Assembly (NCBI RefSeq): GCF_003253705.1
Contig: NZ_QKYU01000006.1
Span: forward strand, 1 to 64,000
Origin: Humitalea rosea
Lineage (GTDB): Bacteria > Pseudomonadota > Alphaproteobacteria > Acetobacterales > Acetobacteraceae
Direction: 5' to 3'
DNA length: 64,000 nucleotides
Positions 8,167 through 17,384 of the stretch are shown piece after piece. The notes beneath the pieces were generated by a model, which was not told the DNA's origin, made no database searches, and was given only the letters and a program-made list of their open reading frames with translations. Position 1 is the stretch's first letter. Every line of letters starts with the position of its first letter. The position numbers were made by a program, and so were the translations under genes.

Positions 8167-8802
8167 ATGGATAATATTGTTGATTATTTATATTTCATAG
8201 TTGATCCGACGTTCGCCGATTTTCATCGTAATCTGAATTCTGAGCGTCATGCTTTTCTTGCCTGCGTTGCAATCTATCATTCGGTCGATCGGGCTGCTCA
8301 TCCAAAAAGTCCAGGTAATTTGAGGAAGGAGTGGCGCAGGAAATTGTTTAATTTTCTTGTGGTCGACATGACCGCACATCAATTTAAACATGTGAATAGC
8401 AGCGATGAGGGGCATTTTTCGGAAAGATTTAATATTCCTTTATCGCCTCTCGTATTTCCTAAATCAGACTGTTGCTCAAGTAATATTCACCATCTTATGG
8501 ATTTACATAATTTGTACTTCGTTATTCAGGGTTCCGTTAAATTCGTTCGTCAGCAGGCCGAGAGGAATTCTCAACGTTCCTACCGCCGGAGGCGGGGGCT
8601 ATCCTATCCGCCCCCTGCCGGATGCATCGGCCAGCCCAGGCCCTCACCCCTGCCCCACAGCCCCGCTCCACGGGCTCATCGCATCGCTGATCCCCCGCCG
8701 CAGCTTCCCATCCCAGACGATCGCATTCGGGCAGGCGAAATTCACCGGCAGTACCGCATGCTCCACCGGCTCGCAGGGCCCGGCCAGCGCCAGCGCGCCT
8801 AG
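8167..8802 (+). CDS. Hypothetical protein in an AT-rich patch, C-terminus runs into ggt
   Basis: Unassigned function. From the ATG at 8167 the frame gives MDNIVDYLYFIVDPTFADF and then a compact alpha-helical-looking sequence with LACVAIYHSVDRAAHPKSPG, VVDMTAHQFKHVNSSDEGHF and MDLHNLYFVIQGSVKFVRQQ. It resembles small uncharacterised proteins I have seen in alphaproteobacteria, about 130 residues long (recollection, not a search). That domain seems complete by about base 8570; the frame then enters GC-rich DNA and stays open to 8802, overlapping the convergent ggt gene by about 160 bases with an Arg/Pro-rich tail. The core is AT-rich (18 of 60 bases are G/C in 8161-8220, 24 of 60 in 8221-8280), unlike everything around it, which suggests transfer. 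No clear ribosome site precedes the start. Confidence 0.6.
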   Translation: MDNIVDYLYFIVDPTFADFHRNLNSERHAFLACVAIYHSVDRAAHPKSPGNLRKEWRRKLFNFLVVDMTAHQFKHVNSSDEGHFSERFNIPLSPLVFPKSDCCSSNIHHLMDLHNLYFVIQGSVKFVRQQAERNSQRSYRRRRGLSYPPPAGCIGQPRPSPLPHSPAPRAHRIADPPPQLPIPDDRIRAGEIHRQYRMLHRLAGPGQRQRA

Positions 8803-10224
8803 GATTTCGGCCCCAAGCCTGCGATCCGCCGTCACCCCCTCCGGCCCCGAGACATCGATGCGCGGCTGCGCTCCCGCCTGTTCCGGCGTCATCCCGAAGT
8901 CGAGCAGGAAGGCCAGCGTCTGGTACACCGCCGCCAAAATCCGCCGCCCGCCCGAGGCCCCGGCCGCGACCACCGTCTTGCCATCCTCGCTGGCAAAGAT
9001 CGCCGGCAGCATGTTGCACAGCGGCCGCGCCCCGGGACGAAAATGGTTCGGCGTGCCCGGCGCCGGGTCGAACCACATGACGCCATTGTTCATCAGCACC
9101 CCCGTCGCCGGCAGCACCACCCGGCTGCCCATCGAGGACAACAGCGTGGTCGTCATCGCCACCGACATGCCGTCCTTGTCCATCACCGTCAGATGGGTGG
9201 TGCAGGTCTCGGTGGGTTCGGGGGCATTGGCGGCGCCCAGGCCCTTCAGCCGGTCGGCATAGGCCGCGCGCATCGCAAGCGAGGCCGCGACATACCAGGC
9301 CGCATCCGGCGCGGTGGCCGGCACATCGGCCATGCCCTCCATCACCGCCTCCAGCGTCGGTGCCGCGGTCAGCCCGCCGGGCAGCCACAGCGTGCCCTTG
9401 CCGCGCCAATCCACCGGCGTCGCGGGGCGCAGCAGCGCCTTGCAGCCGGCCAGGTCGGCGGCCGAGACCACACCGCCCATCGCCGTGATGTCGCGCACCA
9501 GGTCGGCGGCGATCGCGCCCTCATAGAAGTCGCGCCACCCCGCGTCCCGCAGCCGCTCCAGCGTCTCCGCGAGCTTGCCGAGGCGGAAGAACCCCGGCGT
9601 GCCCTGATACGGTGCGACCGGCGGCAGCCCGCCCGGCAGATAGATCCGCGCGCTTTCGTCATAGAGCCGCAGCGAGGCCGCGCTATTGGCGATCTTCAAG
9701 GTGGTGAACCAGTCCTGCGCCAGCCCGCGCCGGGCCAGCGCCACCGCCGGGCCGAACACCGCCCGCCGCCCGAGCCGGCCATAGGTCTCGTGCAGCAGCC
9801 CATAGCCCGCGACCGAGGAGGGGATCACGAAGCTCAGCGGCCCATGGATGTTCTTATCGCCCTCGACCTCGGGCCAGGAGAACAGATCCTGCTTCATCCG
9901 CCCGGTCAGCGGGAACAGCGCGGGGTCGAGCCCGGCCGGCGCCACGGGGCCGAAATCCAAGGTCTCCGCGCGGCCGTCCGCATGGCGGATGACGGCGAAG
10001 CCGATCCCGCCGAGGCCGGAATTCCATGGCTCCACCGTCGCCAGCACCAATGCCGCCGCCACCGCCGCATCCGCCGCATTGCCGCCCGCATCCAGCACCG
10101 CGATGCCGGCCCGCGCCGCATCATGGTTCTGGCAGACGACGATGCCGCCCCGGCTTTCCGCGCCGGGCTTGGCAATCTGCCAGTTCTGCGTGGTCCAGGG
10201 CGGGGGCACATAGGCTTCGGTCAT
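8644..10224 (-). CDS. Gamma-glutamyltransferase family protein
   Basis: Ntn-hydrolase of the gamma-glutamyltransferase family, 526 residues. The N-terminal part has the typical GGIVVCQNHDAARAGIAVL and DAGGNAADAAVAAALVLATV. The autoprocessing site is visible as TETCTTHLTVMDKDG, in which the first Thr of TTH would become the new N-terminal nucleophile. It is followed by TTTLLSSMGSRVV and the late SAGAASGGRR-like loop (AAGASGGRRILA). The ATG at 10224 has GGAG 8 bases upstream; the frame extends further up without support. No signal peptide is evident, so it may be cytosolic, acting on glutathione-like or acyl-amide substrates rather than in periplasmic glutathione salvage. Its 3' end overlaps the tail of the AT-rich gene on the other strand. 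Confidence 0.9.
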   Translation of the reverse strand: MTEAYVPPPWTTQNWQIAKPGAESRGGIVVCQNHDAARAGIAVLDAGGNAADAAVAAALVLATVEPWNSGLGGIGFAVIRHADGRAETLDFGPVAPAGLDPALFPLTGRMKQDLFSWPEVEGDKNIHGPLSFVIPSSVAGYGLLHETYGRLGRRAVFGPAVALARRGLAQDWFTTLKIANSAASLRLYDESARIYLPGGLPPVAPYQGTPGFFRLGKLAETLERLRDAGWRDFYEGAIAADLVRDITAMGGVVSAADLAGCKALLRPATPVDWRGKGTLWLPGGLTAAPTLEAVMEGMADVPATAPDAAWYVAASLAMRAAYADRLKGLGAANAPEPTETCTTHLTVMDKDGMSVAMTTTLLSSMGSRVVLPATGVLMNNGVMWFDPAPGTPNHFRPGARPLCNMLPAIFASEDGKTVVAAGASGGRRILAAVYQTLAFLLDFGMTPEQAGAQPRIDVSGPEGVTADRRLGAEILGALALAGPCEPVEHAVLPVNFACPNAIVWDGKLRRGISDAMSPWSGAVGQG

Positions 10225-10334
10225 CGACAGGCTCCAGGAGGATGGCCGCAGCCTGCGTCCGCTCCCTGACGGCGGCAAGGCAACTCCGGCACGGAATCCG
10301 GGTTCTTGCTCTTGGGACAAAATAAGGACGGACC

Positions 10335-12278
10335 ATGGCCATCCCGCGCGGCTTCCGATGGCTGGCCTGGATCGGGGGGCCGATCCTGGCACTACTGCTG
10401 CTGTTCCGCTGGGACTGGTTCATCCCGCTGGTGGAGGCCCGCGCCGCCGCCGCCATCGGCCGCCCGGTGAGCATCGAGCACCTGCATCTCCGCCTCGGCC
10501 GCGTCACCGAAATCACCTTGACCGAGGTGCTGGTCGGCAACCCGCCGGGGTTCGAGGCCGAGACCCCCTTCGCCCATTTGCCAACCGCCGTGGTCGCGGT
10601 GGAGCTCTGGCCGTTGCTGCGGCACCGCACCGCCATCCTGCCGAGCATCGCGCTGGACCAGCCCGAGTTCCGCGTCCTCGCGCATGAGGATGGCAGCGAC
10701 AACTTCACCTTCCCCGCGGAGGCGGGCGGGGAGGGGCCGCAGATCGGCCGCCTCGCCATCACCGGCGGCAAGGCGCAGGTGACGATCCCGCGCCTGCAGG
10801 CGGATTTCGCGCTCCAGATCGCCACCGCCGAGCCTGCGGGCCAGGACCCCTCGCTCACCGTCTCGGCCGAGGGCACCTATGCCGGCCAGCCCATCACCGG
10901 CGAACTGGTGGGCGGCGCGCTGCTCAACCTGCGCGACCGGCAGGCGCCCTGGCCCGTGCGGCTGAGCCTCGCCAATGGCCCGACGCAGGTGACCATGGCA
11001 GGCAGCGTGCAGGACCCGCTGGCGATGACCGGCGCCGATCTGCGGCTGGAGCTGAAGGGGCCGGACATGGCGCTGCTGACCCCGCTGACCGGCGTGCCGA
11101 TCCCGCCGACGCCGGCGTACCGCATCGCCGGGCAGCTTGATTTCGCGCCGGGCCGGGTGCGGTTCCGCGAGATCGACGGGATGGTCGGCCGCACCGACCT
11201 GGAAGGCGAGGTCATCATCGCCCCGCGCGCCGCGCGGCCGGAGGCGGAGATGCCCCCCGCCGCCGCCCCGAATGCCACGGCGGCCCCGCCTGCGGATACG
11301 ACCCCGCGACCGGACATCACCCTCAATCTGCAATCCCGCCTGGTCGATCTGGCCGACCTCTCGGGCTTCATCGGCGGCGCGCCGGCGGAGGGCGCGGCCC
11401 CCGCGGCGCCCGCCGGCCGGACCCTGCCCGCGACCCCGGTGAGCATCCCCCGCCTGCGCGCGGCGGATGTGCATCTGACCTACCGCGGCGCGAAGATCGA
11501 GGGCCGCAACATGCCGCTCGACGATCTGCGGGCGGAGATGGACATCATCGATGGCATCATCCGCCTGCACCCGGTCAGCTTCGGCGTCGGCGAAGGCCGG
11601 ATGAGCGCGGAAGGCGTGCTGACCCCGCGCGAGGATGGCGCGTTGCACGCCGAGGTGGAGGTCCAGTTCTCCCGCCTCTCCGTCTCCCGCCTGCTCGGGG
11701 CGACCGGGATCGCGCAGGGGGCGGGCACGCTCGGCGGCCGCGCCAGGATCACCAGCACCGGGAAGTCCACCGCCGAGTTGCTGGCCCATGGCGATGGCGA
11801 GCTGACGCTGTCCATGGCCGGGGGCACCATCTCGGCGCTGCTGGTGGATCTGTCCGGGGTGCGGCTTGGCAATGCCATTCTCTCGGCGCTGGGGATTCCG
11901 AGCCGGACGCAGGTAGAGTGCTTCGTCGCCGATTTCGGCCTGCGGCGCGGCGTGCTGACGTCGCGCACCGTGCTGCTGGACACGTCCGAGGCGGTGATCG
12001 CCGGCACCGGGACCGTGGACCTCGGCCGGGAACGCCTGGACTACCAGCTACGGACCGAGGCGAAGCATCTGACCATCGCGGCGCTGCCCACCTCCATCCT
12101 GATCCGCGGCAGCTTCGCCAATCCGAGCGTGGCACCGGAGATTGTCGAGCTTGGCGTGCGCGGCGGGATCGCGGCGGCCTTGGGCATCGTGGCGCTGCCG
12201 CTGGCGCTGCTGCCGACGATCCAGCTCGGGATCGGGGATGATCCGCGCTGCCGCGCGCTGGTGGGGCGGGCGCGCTGA
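10335..12278 (+). CDS. AsmA-family inner-membrane/periplasmic protein
   Basis: AsmA-like protein of 647 residues, a family linked to outer-membrane biogenesis and bulk lipid transport. It begins with a single N-terminal membrane anchor (FRWLAWIGGPILALLLLF, about residues 7-24) followed by the AsmA-typical RPVSIEHLHLRLGRVTEITL. The rest is a long beta-rich periplasmic part, with an Ala/Pro-rich linker near residues 300-320 and a C-terminal AsmA_2-like region (LDTSEAVIAGTGTVDLGRERLDY). AAGGACGG precedes the ATG. The GTPase gene begins 46 bases after its stop on the same strand, and the two may be co-transcribed. Function beyond the family is inferred. Confidence 0.88.
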   Translation: MAIPRGFRWLAWIGGPILALLLLFRWDWFIPLVEARAAAAIGRPVSIEHLHLRLGRVTEITLTEVLVGNPPGFEAETPFAHLPTAVVAVELWPLLRHRTAILPSIALDQPEFRVLAHEDGSDNFTFPAEAGGEGPQIGRLAITGGKAQVTIPRLQADFALQIATAEPAGQDPSLTVSAEGTYAGQPITGELVGGALLNLRDRQAPWPVRLSLANGPTQVTMAGSVQDPLAMTGADLRLELKGPDMALLTPLTGVPIPPTPAYRIAGQLDFAPGRVRFREIDGMVGRTDLEGEVIIAPRAARPEAEMPPAAAPNATAAPPADTTPRPDITLNLQSRLVDLADLSGFIGGAPAEGAAPAAPAGRTLPATPVSIPRLRAADVHLTYRGAKIEGRNMPLDDLRAEMDIIDGIIRLHPVSFGVGEGRMSAEGVLTPREDGALHAEVEVQFSRLSVSRLLGATGIAQGAGTLGGRARITSTGKSTAELLAHGDGELTLSMAGGTISALLVDLSGVRLGNAILSALGIPSRTQVECFVADFGLRRGVLTSRTVLLDTSEAVIAGTGTVDLGRERLDYQLRTEAKHLTIAALPTSILIRGSFANPSVAPEIVELGVRGGIAAALGIVALPLALLPTIQLGIGDDPRCRALVGRAR

Positions 12279-12324
12279 GGCGCTGCCCGTGGTAGCCTCG
12301 ACCGGCAGCAAAGGAGCCGCGGCC

Positions 12325-13446
12325 ATGCCGGATACCTCTATCGCCACGATCGCCACGGCGGCGTCCTCATTGGACCTGCAGCAACTGGCCGGCCTGCTGG
12401 ACAAGGTGCTGAAGGAGCAGATGGACAAGCTGGGCAAGATCAACATCATCGTCGCGGGCCGCACCGGCACCGGCAAATCCACGCTGGTCAACGCCATCTT
12501 CGGCGAGAATTTTGCGAAAACCGCGATGGGGCGGCCGGTGACGCAGCACGCGACCTGGTATGGGCGCGCGAACCACCCGCTGCACATCCTGGACACCAAG
12601 GGCCTCGAAACCTCCGAATACGCCGAGACCTGGGCCGGGCTGCAACGCGAGATCGCCAAGGGGCGGGCCAGCACCGATCCGCGGGAACACATCCACATCG
12701 GCTGGGTCTGCGTGCAGGAGCCGGCGCTGCGCTTCGAACGCGCCGAACAGGATCTGGTCGAGGCGCTGAAGGCTGCCGGCATCCCGACCATCATCGTGCT
12801 GACCAAGCATGGCATGTTCCCCGAATTCCAGGCGGAGATGGACAAGCTCGCGCCCATGGCCGATGCGATCATCCCGGTCCGCGCCCTGCCGATGCCGGGG
12901 TTTCCCGGGACCGTGGGGCTGTCGGAGCTGGTGCAGGCCTCGGTGCGGCTGCTGCCGGAGGGGGCGCGGGGCGCCTTTGTCGCCGCCCAGGCGGTGGATT
13001 TCGCGCTGAAGACCGCCGATGCGCGCAAGATCATCCGCGGTGCCGCAGCCGCCGCCGGGACCGCCGCCGCGGTGCCGCTGCCGTTTACCGATGCGGTGAC
13101 GCTGGTGCCGATCCAGATCGGGATGATCGTCGGGATTTCCCTCCGCTTCGGGCTGGAGGGGACCACGCAGAAACTGCTGCCGCTGGCCTCCAGCATCGTC
13201 GGCTGCCTGGCCGCGACCGTCGCGGGGCGGCTGATCGTGGGGCAGTTGCTGAAGTTTTTGCCGGGCGGGAGCCTGGTGAATGCCGGGGTGGCGGCGGCGG
13301 TGACGACGGGGCTGGGGGAGGCCTATCTCGCCTTCCTGCTGGCGTTTCACCAGCGCACGGGGCGGATGCCCTCGGTGGATGAGATCGTGGGCGGGTTCAG
13401 CGGGTTCTGGAAGAAATGGGGGAAGAAGGGAGATGCGGCGGCGTGA
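12325..13446 (+). CDS. Era-like GTPase with C-terminal DUF697-type membrane region
   Basis: P-loop GTPase of 373 residues. The Walker A motif is GRTGTGKSTLVNAIFG (about residues 46-61), the G3 motif is LDTKGLE (in place of DxxG), and a G4-like motif reads VLTKHG. The C-terminal third contains Gly/Ala-rich hydrophobic helices (AAAAAGTAAAVPLPFTDAV, IQIGMIVGISLRFG, GGSLVNAGVAAAVTTGLG), as in the DUF697/YcjF-like GTPases thought to sit at membranes. AAGGAG lies 8 bases upstream of the ATG at 12325; more upstream start codons fall inside the asmA gene. It lies just downstream of AsmA, suggesting a shared envelope role (inference). The nucleotide cargo and partner are unknown. Confidence 0.85.
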   Translation: MPDTSIATIATAASSLDLQQLAGLLDKVLKEQMDKLGKINIIVAGRTGTGKSTLVNAIFGENFAKTAMGRPVTQHATWYGRANHPLHILDTKGLETSEYAETWAGLQREIAKGRASTDPREHIHIGWVCVQEPALRFERAEQDLVEALKAAGIPTIIVLTKHGMFPEFQAEMDKLAPMADAIIPVRALPMPGFPGTVGLSELVQASVRLLPEGARGAFVAAQAVDFALKTADARKIIRGAAAAAGTAAAVPLPFTDAVTLVPIQIGMIVGISLRFGLEGTTQKLLPLASSIVGCLAATVAGRLIVGQLLKFLPGGSLVNAGVAAAVTTGLGEAYLAFLLAFHQRTGRMPSVDEIVGGFSGFWKKWGKKGDAAA

Positions 13447-13452
13447 GCCGCC

Positions 13453-16400
13453 TCATCCCCCAATCCCCGCCCGGATCGCCGCCATTCGCGCCCGCGTCGC
13501 CACCAGGTTCCGTGCCTTGATATGCCCGTAGCCCTTGATGCCCGCCGCCGCCTCAGCCCAGTCGCAGATCGCGGCATGGGTGGCCGGCGTCAGACGTGGC
13601 AGCAGCGCCTCGATCCCCGCGCGGTAGTCGCGCGCGGTCGCCACCTCCTGCCGCCGTTCCTCGCTTCGCCCGAACGGGTCCAGCGCCGTCCCGCGCACCA
13701 CCTTGCCATGCCGCAGCCAGCCCATGGCCTTCCGCATCCAGGGCCCGAAGCGCCGCTTCGCCGGATGGCCGGTCGCGGGATCGATGCGCGAGAAGATTGG
13801 CGGCGCGAGGTGCATCTCGATCCGCGACACCCCCGCAAACCCCGCCTCCGGCTGCCAGTCGCTATGCAGCCGCGCGACCTCGTATTCATCCTTGTAAGCA
13901 GCCAGCCGATAAGCCTGCCGCGCCACCGCCCAGGCCAGCCGATCCTCGCCCGGCACCGCCGCGATCTCCGCCAGCCGCACGCGGCCGACGAAGGCCTGGT
14001 AGGCCTGCGCATCCCGCTTGCGGCCCCATAGCGCGAGATCGGCGGCATAGCGCGCGATCGCGGCCTCCAGCGTCTCGGCCGGGGCTGCGGGGGCGGGGGA
14101 TTCGAGCGCGATGGCCCGCCCCAGCGCGAAGGCCGCCTGGTTGCGCGCGACCTCGGCGCCGTTCAGCACCAGCGCGCGTTCGATCGCATCGCCCGACACC
14201 GGCACCAGCCCGCGCTGGAAGGCGATGCCCAGCAGCATCACGTTGAGGAAGATACCATCGCCCAACTCGGCCAGCACCCGTCGGTGGCCCGGCAGCGCCA
14301 GCACGTCGCGGCAGGCGGCGCGCACTGAGGCGAGCATCCCCGCCCCGTCGTAGCGCGTCTCGGTATCGGCGACGAAGGCGGCGGTCGGCGCCACATCCCC
14401 ATTCATCACCGCCGCCGTGCGGCCCGGGGAGAGCAGCGGCCGCGCCGTGCGCCCCTGCGCCACCACCAGATCCGAGCCCAGCAGCAGATCCGTCTGCCCG
14501 GCCGAGATGCGCGGCCCGGCAATGCCCCCCGCATCCGCCCCCGGGCGCGCGATCCGCACCATGCCGTAGACGCCGCCGCCCTTCTGGGCGAGGCCGGTCT
14601 GGTCCATCGTCCGCACCGCGCGCCCGTCGATATGGGCGGCCATGGCGAGGATCGCCGAGACCGCCGTCACCCCCTGCCCACCGACGCCGGCGATGAGGAT
14701 GTTCCAGGGTTCCTCATGCGCCGGCAGCAGCGGCTCGGGCAGGCGGCCGCCAAGCTCCGGCACCGCCGGCCGTTCCGGCTCGCCGCCGACCAGGGTGACG
14801 AAGGACGGGCAGAACCCCTTCACGCAGGACAGGTCCTGGTTGCAGGCGGATTGATCGATGGCGCGCTTGCGGCCCCATTGCGTCTCGATGGGTTCCACCG
14901 CGAGGCAATTGCTGACCTTCGAGCAATCCCCGCAATCCTCGCAGACGCGCGGATTGATGACGACGCGGCGCTCGGCGGCCGTGGCGGTGCCGCGCTTGCG
15001 GTGGCGGCGGCGTTCGGTGGCGCATTCCTGGTCGTAGATCAGCGCGGTGACGCCGGGGATCGCCGCCAGTTCCCGCTGCACCACATCCAACTGGTCCCGG
15101 TGGTGGTAGCCGATGCGGGGCGGCATCAGCGGATCGCCGACATGGCGATCGGGGTCGTCGGCGACCACGGCGATGGTCTCGATGCCTTCGGCGCGCAGGA
15201 TGGCGGCGATGCGGGGCACGGTGGCCTCGCTGTCCGGCTGCTGCCCGCCGGTCATCGCCACGGCGCCATTGACCAGCAGCTTGTAGGTGATGTGCGCCTT
15301 GGCCGCGATCGCGGCGCGGATCGCGAGGCTGCCCGAATGCACGAAGGTGCCGTCGCCCAGGTTGGTGACGGCGTGCTCCACCCCGGTGAAGGGCGCGATG
15401 CCGAGCCAGGCCACGCCCTCGCCGCCCATCTGGCTGAACAGCACCTGGTCGCGCGGCATCTTGGTCACCAGCCAGTGGCAGCCGATGCCGGCGAGGCCGG
15501 CGCTCTCCTCGGGCTTCACGGTGGAGGTGTTGTGCGGGCAGCCCGGGCAGTAATGCGGATCGCGGACATGCAGGGGTGCCAAGGCCGCCGCCTCCAACGC
15601 CGTGACGGCGGCGAGGCGGGCGCGCAGGGCGTCGCTGTGCAACTCGGGCGGCAGCAAGGCGGCGAGGCCGCGCAGCACCGCCGGCGGGTCGAGTTCGCCG
15701 CAATCCGAGAGCAGCGGCTCCCCCGCCGCATCGCGCTTGCCGAGCAGGCGCGGCCGGTCGGGCAGGTCGTAGAAGGCGTCGCGCAACTGCGGTTCGAGGA
15801 AGGCGTAGCGGTCCTCGATGACCAGCACCGTCTCCAGCCCTTGGGCAAAGGCGCGGGCGGCGGCGCGGTCCAGCGGCCAGGGCATGCCGACTTTCCAGAT
15901 CCGGATCGGGGCATCGGCCAGCCCGGCATCGGCCAGCGCCTGCCGCAGCGCCAGGGTCGCCTTGCCGCGCACGGCGATGCCGAGCTTGGCCCCGGGGGGA
16001 TCGGCGATCAGCCTGTTGAAGCCATTGGCGGCGGCGAAGGCCAGTGCTGCCGGGAGTTTCCACCGCCGCAGCCGGACCTCCTGCGCGACCGCCGGATCGG
16101 GGGCCCGGATATGCAGCCCATCGGGCGGCAGGCGCAGCGGCGGGACCACGGTGCGACAGGCCTCGGGGTCCACCACCAGGGTCGCGGCGGCATCCATGGT
16201 GTCGGCCACGCATTTCATGCCGACCCAGAGGCCGGAGGCGCGCGACATCGCGATCCCCTTCACCCCGTATTCCAGCACCTCGGCCACATCGGCCGGGTCC
16301 AGGATGGGCATTTCGGCATCCATGAAAGTGGCTTCGCAGCCCGAGGTCACGGTCGAGGATTTCGCCTGCGGGTCATCGCCCGCCAGGGCCAGCACGCCGC

Positions 16401-16824
16401 CGAAGGGCGAGGTCCCGGCACTGTTGGCGTGGCGGAACACATCCCCGGTCCGGTCCACGCCCGGCCCCTTGCCGTACCAGATGCCGAAGACGCCCGCATG
16501 TTTCGGCTGCGGGAACAGCCCGACCTGCTGCGTGCCCCAGATGGCGGTCGCCGCCAGATCCTCGTTCAGCCCGGGATGGAACATCACATCGGCCGCGGCC
16601 AGCCGCTTGGATTGGGACATCAGCGCGCGGTCGTAGCCGCCCAACGGGCTGCCGCGATAGCCGGAGATATAGCCCGCGGTATCCAGCCCCGCCGCCGCAT
16701 CCAGCGCGCGGACGATCAAGGGCACCCGGACCAGGGCCTGGATGCCGGTGAGCAGCACGGGGTCGGCTGAATCGCCCCAACGATCGTCCAGGGTCACGCC
16801 GGGGCGCGCGAGCATACCGTCCAT
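13453..16824 (-). CDS. Indolepyruvate ferredoxin oxidoreductase (fused alpha/beta chains)
   Basis: Thiamine-diphosphate and Fe-S enzyme that oxidatively decarboxylates aryl-pyruvates from Trp, Phe and Tyr breakdown to acyl-CoA, passing electrons to ferredoxin. It has 1123 residues, matching the fused form of Proteobacteria. An N-terminal pyruvate-oxidoreductase-like domain includes GYRGSPLGGYDRAL. A TPP domain contains CPGCPHNTST, GIGCHWL and MGGEGVAW. A Cys-rich stretch near residue 630 has CEDCGDCSKVSNC plus CNQDLSCVKGFCP. The gamma-like domain begins AGVGGQGVTAVSAILAMAA. The ATG at 16824 is preceded by CGGGAG. It is divergent from an Lrp-type regulator, a common arrangement for this gene, which suggests amino-acid-responsive control. 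Cytosolic. Confidence 0.95.
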   Translation of the reverse strand: MDGMLARPGVTLDDRWGDSADPVLLTGIQALVRVPLIVRALDAAAGLDTAGYISGYRGSPLGGYDRALMSQSKRLAAADVMFHPGLNEDLAATAIWGTQQVGLFPQPKHAGVFGIWYGKGPGVDRTGDVFRHANSAGTSPFGGVLALAGDDPQAKSSTVTSGCEATFMDAEMPILDPADVAEVLEYGVKGIAMSRASGLWVGMKCVADTMDAAATLVVDPEACRTVVPPLRLPPDGLHIRAPDPAVAQEVRLRRWKLPAALAFAAANGFNRLIADPPGAKLGIAVRGKATLALRQALADAGLADAPIRIWKVGMPWPLDRAAARAFAQGLETVLVIEDRYAFLEPQLRDAFYDLPDRPRLLGKRDAAGEPLLSDCGELDPPAVLRGLAALLPPELHSDALRARLAAVTALEAAALAPLHVRDPHYCPGCPHNTSTVKPEESAGLAGIGCHWLVTKMPRDQVLFSQMGGEGVAWLGIAPFTGVEHAVTNLGDGTFVHSGSLAIRAAIAAKAHITYKLLVNGAVAMTGGQQPDSEATVPRIAAILRAEGIETIAVVADDPDRHVGDPLMPPRIGYHHRDQLDVVQRELAAIPGVTALIYDQECATERRRHRKRGTATAAERRVVINPRVCEDCGDCSKVSNCLAVEPIETQWGRKRAIDQSACNQDLSCVKGFCPSFVTLVGGEPERPAVPELGGRLPEPLLPAHEEPWNILIAGVGGQGVTAVSAILAMAAHIDGRAVRTMDQTGLAQKGGGVYGMVRIARPGADAGGIAGPRISAGQTDLLLGSDLVVAQGRTARPLLSPGRTAAVMNGDVAPTAAFVADTETRYDGAGMLASVRAACRDVLALPGHRRVLAELGDGIFLNVMLLGIAFQRGLVPVSGDAIERALVLNGAEVARNQAAFALGRAIALESPAPAAPAETLEAAIARYAADLALWGRKRDAQAYQAFVGRVRLAEIAAVPGEDRLAWAVARQAYRLAAYKDEYEVARLHSDWQPEAGFAGVSRIEMHLAPPIFSRIDPATGHPAKRRFGPWMRKAMGWLRHGKVVRGTALDPFGRSEERRQEVATARDYRAGIEALLPRLTPATHAAICDWAEAAAGIKGYGHIKARNLVATRARMAAIRAGIGG

Positions 16825-16924
16825 CTTGGGCTCCCGTTATTATGCGTCATCTTGGGCCGCGCTGGCCAGAAATCTACGCTGAATGTGATTGTGCGACGGC
16901 ATGATTGCAGAACATCCTTCTGCC
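16825..16924. promoter_or_regulatory. Divergent promoter region between indolepyruvate oxidoreductase and lrp-like gene
   Basis: The 100-base gap holds both divergent promoters and is the likely binding site of the Lrp-type protein. It is AT-richer than its flanks, with TTATTATGCG and GAATGTGATTG. No perfect operator palindrome was found, and the site is assigned from the gene arrangement only. Confidence 0.4.
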
Positions 16925-17377
16925 ATGGACGCCACAGACCAACGAATCCTCCGCGCCCTCGCCCGACGCGGCCGCCTCTCCAATGCCGAGCTGGCCGAGG
17001 AGGTGGGCCTCTCCGCCTCGCCCTGCTGGACCCGCGTGAAGCGGCTGGAGGAGCAGGGGGTGATCCGCGGCTATGCCGCCTTGCTCGACCTCGCCGCCCT
17101 CGGCTTCCCCGACACGGTGTTCCTGGAAGTGATGATGGAGCGCCATGACGAGGAGAATCTGAAGCGCTTCGAGGAAGCCGTCCGCGCCATCCCCGAGGTG
17201 CTGGAATGCCATCTGGTGAGCGGCGAGTATGATTACATGATCAAGGCCGCCGTCAGCGGCACCGCGGGGGCGGAAAGCCTGTTGCGGGACCGGATCTACC
17301 GCCTGCCCGGGGTGCGCCACACCCGCACCAGCTTCGCGCTGAGCTGCCTGAAGCAAACGACCTCGCCGCTGCCATAA
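16925..17377 (+). CDS. Lrp/AsnC-family transcriptional regulator
   Basis: Leucine-responsive-type regulator of 150 residues. The N-terminal helix-turn-helix reads LSNAELAEEVGLSASPCWTR (about residues 21-40), with the family motif LEEQGVIRGYAA after it. The C-terminal AsnC/RAM ligand-binding domain includes EVLECHLVSGEYDYMIKAAV, the region contacting amino-acid effectors. The ATG at 16925 matches the usual MDATDQRIL start; in-frame ATGs at 16889 and 16901 would add 8-12 residues. It is divergent from the indolepyruvate oxidoreductase gene and most likely controls it and itself in response to an aromatic or branched amino acid (inference). Its 3' end nearly meets the convergent DUF4214 gene, with a gap of 7 bases. 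Confidence 0.93.
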   Translation: MDATDQRILRALARRGRLSNAELAEEVGLSASPCWTRVKRLEEQGVIRGYAALLDLAALGFPDTVFLEVMMERHDEENLKRFEEAVRAIPEVLECHLVSGEYDYMIKAAVSGTAGAESLLRDRIYRLPGVRHTRTSFALSCLKQTTSPLP

Positions 17378-17384
17378 GGTGTGG

